Assembly: GCA_002352705.1 (NCBI GenBank)
Contig: DEIW01000159.1
Location: forward strand, 11,893-17,974
Reading direction: 5' to 3'
DNA: 6,082 nucleotides
Origin: Bacteroidales bacterium UBA2764
GTDB lineage: Bacteria; Bacteroidota; Bacteroidia; Bacteroidales; Paludibacteraceae
Shown: piece after piece, positions 5,009 to 6,082 of the stretch
Layout: each line of letters begins with the position of its first letter
Position numbering within the stretch: position 1 is the stretch's first letter
Program-made: the position numbers and the translations under genes
The notes under the pieces: generated by a model
The model's input: only the letters and a program-made list of their open reading frames with translations
Database searches by the model: none
What the model was told of the DNA's origin: nothing

Positions 5009-6082
5009 TTATTTTCCTCTTTCGAGCAACAGCGTCCTTGTCGGCTGGTCGCATACCTCTGTCGGACCGTAATACTGGATTGGACCCGGATAGATATAGC
5101 TGGTCTCAGGATCTGCCCAATCCTCACGATGTGCTTGCAGATACTTGAATGGTGCTCCATTCAGATCCACAAGGGCTTTCTGGATAACCGGTTTCATCTT
5201 GCCGTTGCGTTTCTCCATGTTCATCATCATCGTGATGGGCACACCGCCGGCAATCCACTCGGCAGCAGGTTTGGTCAGGTTGCGGACGAGCGACATGTAG
5301 CCTGTCTTGCCGGCTGCTATCAGATGCGTAGCGGTCACGCCGATCGAGTAGCAATAGTCCGCATCGAAGTTGGACGGCATGGCGCAGCGGCCCTCGTAAC
5401 CGAAGAAGTGGTTGAGAGCGGAGAACTTGCCTTTGTACTCGCCGTTCGCTTTGAGAACAGCAAGACGTTTCTGAACCATCTCAATCAGCAGTTTCTCGGT
5501 CTCGATCTGGCTTACCATCACGTTTCCGTGAGGGTCGCGGTCGAGCGTCAGCTGACGGGCGATACCCTTCGGCAGCGAACGATAAAGGGCACATGAAGCC
5601 GGACTAAGCATGCTCTTGACATATTCGCGTTTGGCGTCGTCGCCGTCCAGACTGGTGAACTCCTCGTTGTTGGCAAGCATATCATTCAGTTCCTGAATCA
5701 AAACACGCATGGCAGGAATGAATTCAATCAGGCCTTCAGGAATAAGGATAGTACCGAAATTCAAACCGGCGTTAGCACGCGTAACAATGACTTTGACGAT
5801 ATCCTCTACTATATCGTTCAGGGTCATATTCTTGGCCTCTACCTCCTCGCTAATCAGGCAGATATTCGGTTGGCTCTGCAGCGCGCACTCCAGCGCAATA
5901 TGGCTGGCCGAACGGCCCATCAGACGGATGAAGTGCCAGTATTTCTTCGCAGAGTTAGCATCGCGCTGGATATTTCCGATCAACTCAGCATAAGTCTTAC
6001 AAGCGGTGTCGAAACCGAACGAAGTCTCAATCATCTCGTTCTTGAGGTCGCCATCAATGGTCTTCGGGCAACCGATCACCTG
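5009..6082 (-). CDS. Diphosphate-dependent 6-phosphofructokinase (PFP), C-terminal part (5' end beyond the window)
   Basis: Catalyses the reversible phosphorylation of fructose 6-phosphate to fructose 1,6-bisphosphate with pyrophosphate instead of ATP, in cytoplasmic glycolysis and gluconeogenesis. The 357 visible residues begin mid-protein; the frame is open to the window edge, and the GTG at 6079 is an internal Val codon, not a start. Motifs, numbered from the first visible residue: PKTIDGDLKN (6-15), whose Lys and TIDGD are the PPi-type version of the catalytic loop; MGRSASHIALECA (55-67) for sugar-phosphate binding; IPEGLIEFIP (114-123); and GYEGRCAMPSNFDADY (228-243). These match the long PFP type (about 550 residues), so roughly the first 190 residues, including the glycine-rich PPi-binding region, are off the window. 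The gene is first of the visible cluster, and its TAA directly abuts the next ATG. Base composition looks more GC-rich than in the genes downstream, consistent with a highly expressed central-metabolism gene. Confidence is high. Confidence -1.
   Translation of the reverse strand, partial: QVIGCPKTIDGDLKNEMIETSFGFDTACKTYAELIGNIQRDANSAKKYWHFIRLMGRSASHIALECALQSQPNICLISEEVEAKNMTLNDIVEDIVKVIVTRANAGLNFGTILIPEGLIEFIPAMRVLIQELNDMLANNEEFTSLDGDDAKREYVKSMLSPASCALYRSLPKGIARQLTLDRDPHGNVMVSQIETEKLLIEMVQKRLAVLKANGEYKGKFSALNHFFGYEGRCAMPSNFDADYCYSIGVTATHLIAAGKTGYMSLVRNLTKPAAEWIAGGVPITMMMNMEKRNGKMKPVIQKALVDLNGAPFKYLQAHREDWADPETSYIYPGPIQYYGPTEVCDQPTRTLLLERGK
5015..5020 (-). promoter_or_regulatory. Ribosome binding site deciding the TPR-like gene start
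   Basis: AGAGGA on the minus strand, six bases before the ATG at 5008 and inside the last codons of the phosphofructokinase gene. It favours this ATG over any start inside the hydrophobic segment and implies coupled translation. Confidence -1.

Noticed and set aside
5129..5596. Open frame of 155 codons on the plus strand
   Set aside because: It lies antisense to the strongly conserved phosphofructokinase, has no promoter or binding site that I can see, and its product shows no recognisable family.
6077..6082. GTG at 6079 as the start of the phosphofructokinase
   Set aside because: It is an internal Val codon just before the catalytic PKTIDGD loop; the family has about 190 residues before this point.
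1..6082. CRISPR array, transposon, prophage, tRNA or rRNA
   Set aside because: Reading both strands gave no spaced direct repeats, transposase or integrase motifs, or RNA gene signatures; nearly all the window is accounted for by protein-coding genes.

Overview
The window looks like a chromosomal piece of a Bacteroidales gut commensal (Bacteroides, Phocaeicola or Parabacteroides). Three things point there. The two gene starts facing the central intergenic region each carry a Bacteroidetes-type promoter (TTG, 20 nt, TACCTTTG). An outer-membrane TonB-dependent receptor has an N-terminal carboxypeptidase-D-regulatory-like domain, a hallmark of the phylum. A diphosphate-dependent phosphofructokinase of the long type common in these anaerobes lies at the other end. 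The species cannot be settled from the sequence.

Left part (1-2508): a divergent pair. On the minus strand is the first two thirds of a TonB-dependent receptor (487 codons visible, C-terminal barrel cut off by the window edge). On the plus strand is a 303-residue regulator that joins an N-terminal ScdA/RIC-like hemerythrin (diiron) region to a C-terminal LuxR/NarL-type helix-turn-helix. The roughly 134 bp between them hold two promoters facing outward. Their -7 regions form a 14-bp inverted repeat, and a NarL-like 7-2-7 inverted heptamer pair sits directly upstream of the receptor's -33 element. The simplest reading is a sensor of oxygen, NO or iron state that controls the neighbouring receptor and perhaps itself. 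This is the most interesting part of the window.

Right part (2521-6082): four minus-strand genes packed as an apparent operon, with gaps of 0, 12 and 4 nt. In transcription order they are the C-terminal two thirds of a PPi-dependent 6-phosphofructokinase, a secreted protein with TPR-like helices, a hotdog-fold acyl-CoA thioesterase, and a class-3-type aldehyde dehydrogenase. The operon converges on the regulator gene with only 12 nt between stop codons. A 7-bp tandem repeat lies within the first codons of the TPR-like gene and could make its length or frame variable.

No RNA genes, CRISPR arrays, insertion sequences or phage genes were seen, and no non-coding stretch exceeds about 135 bp. Apart from the hemerythrin-LuxR/receptor pair, the genes belong to recognisable families.
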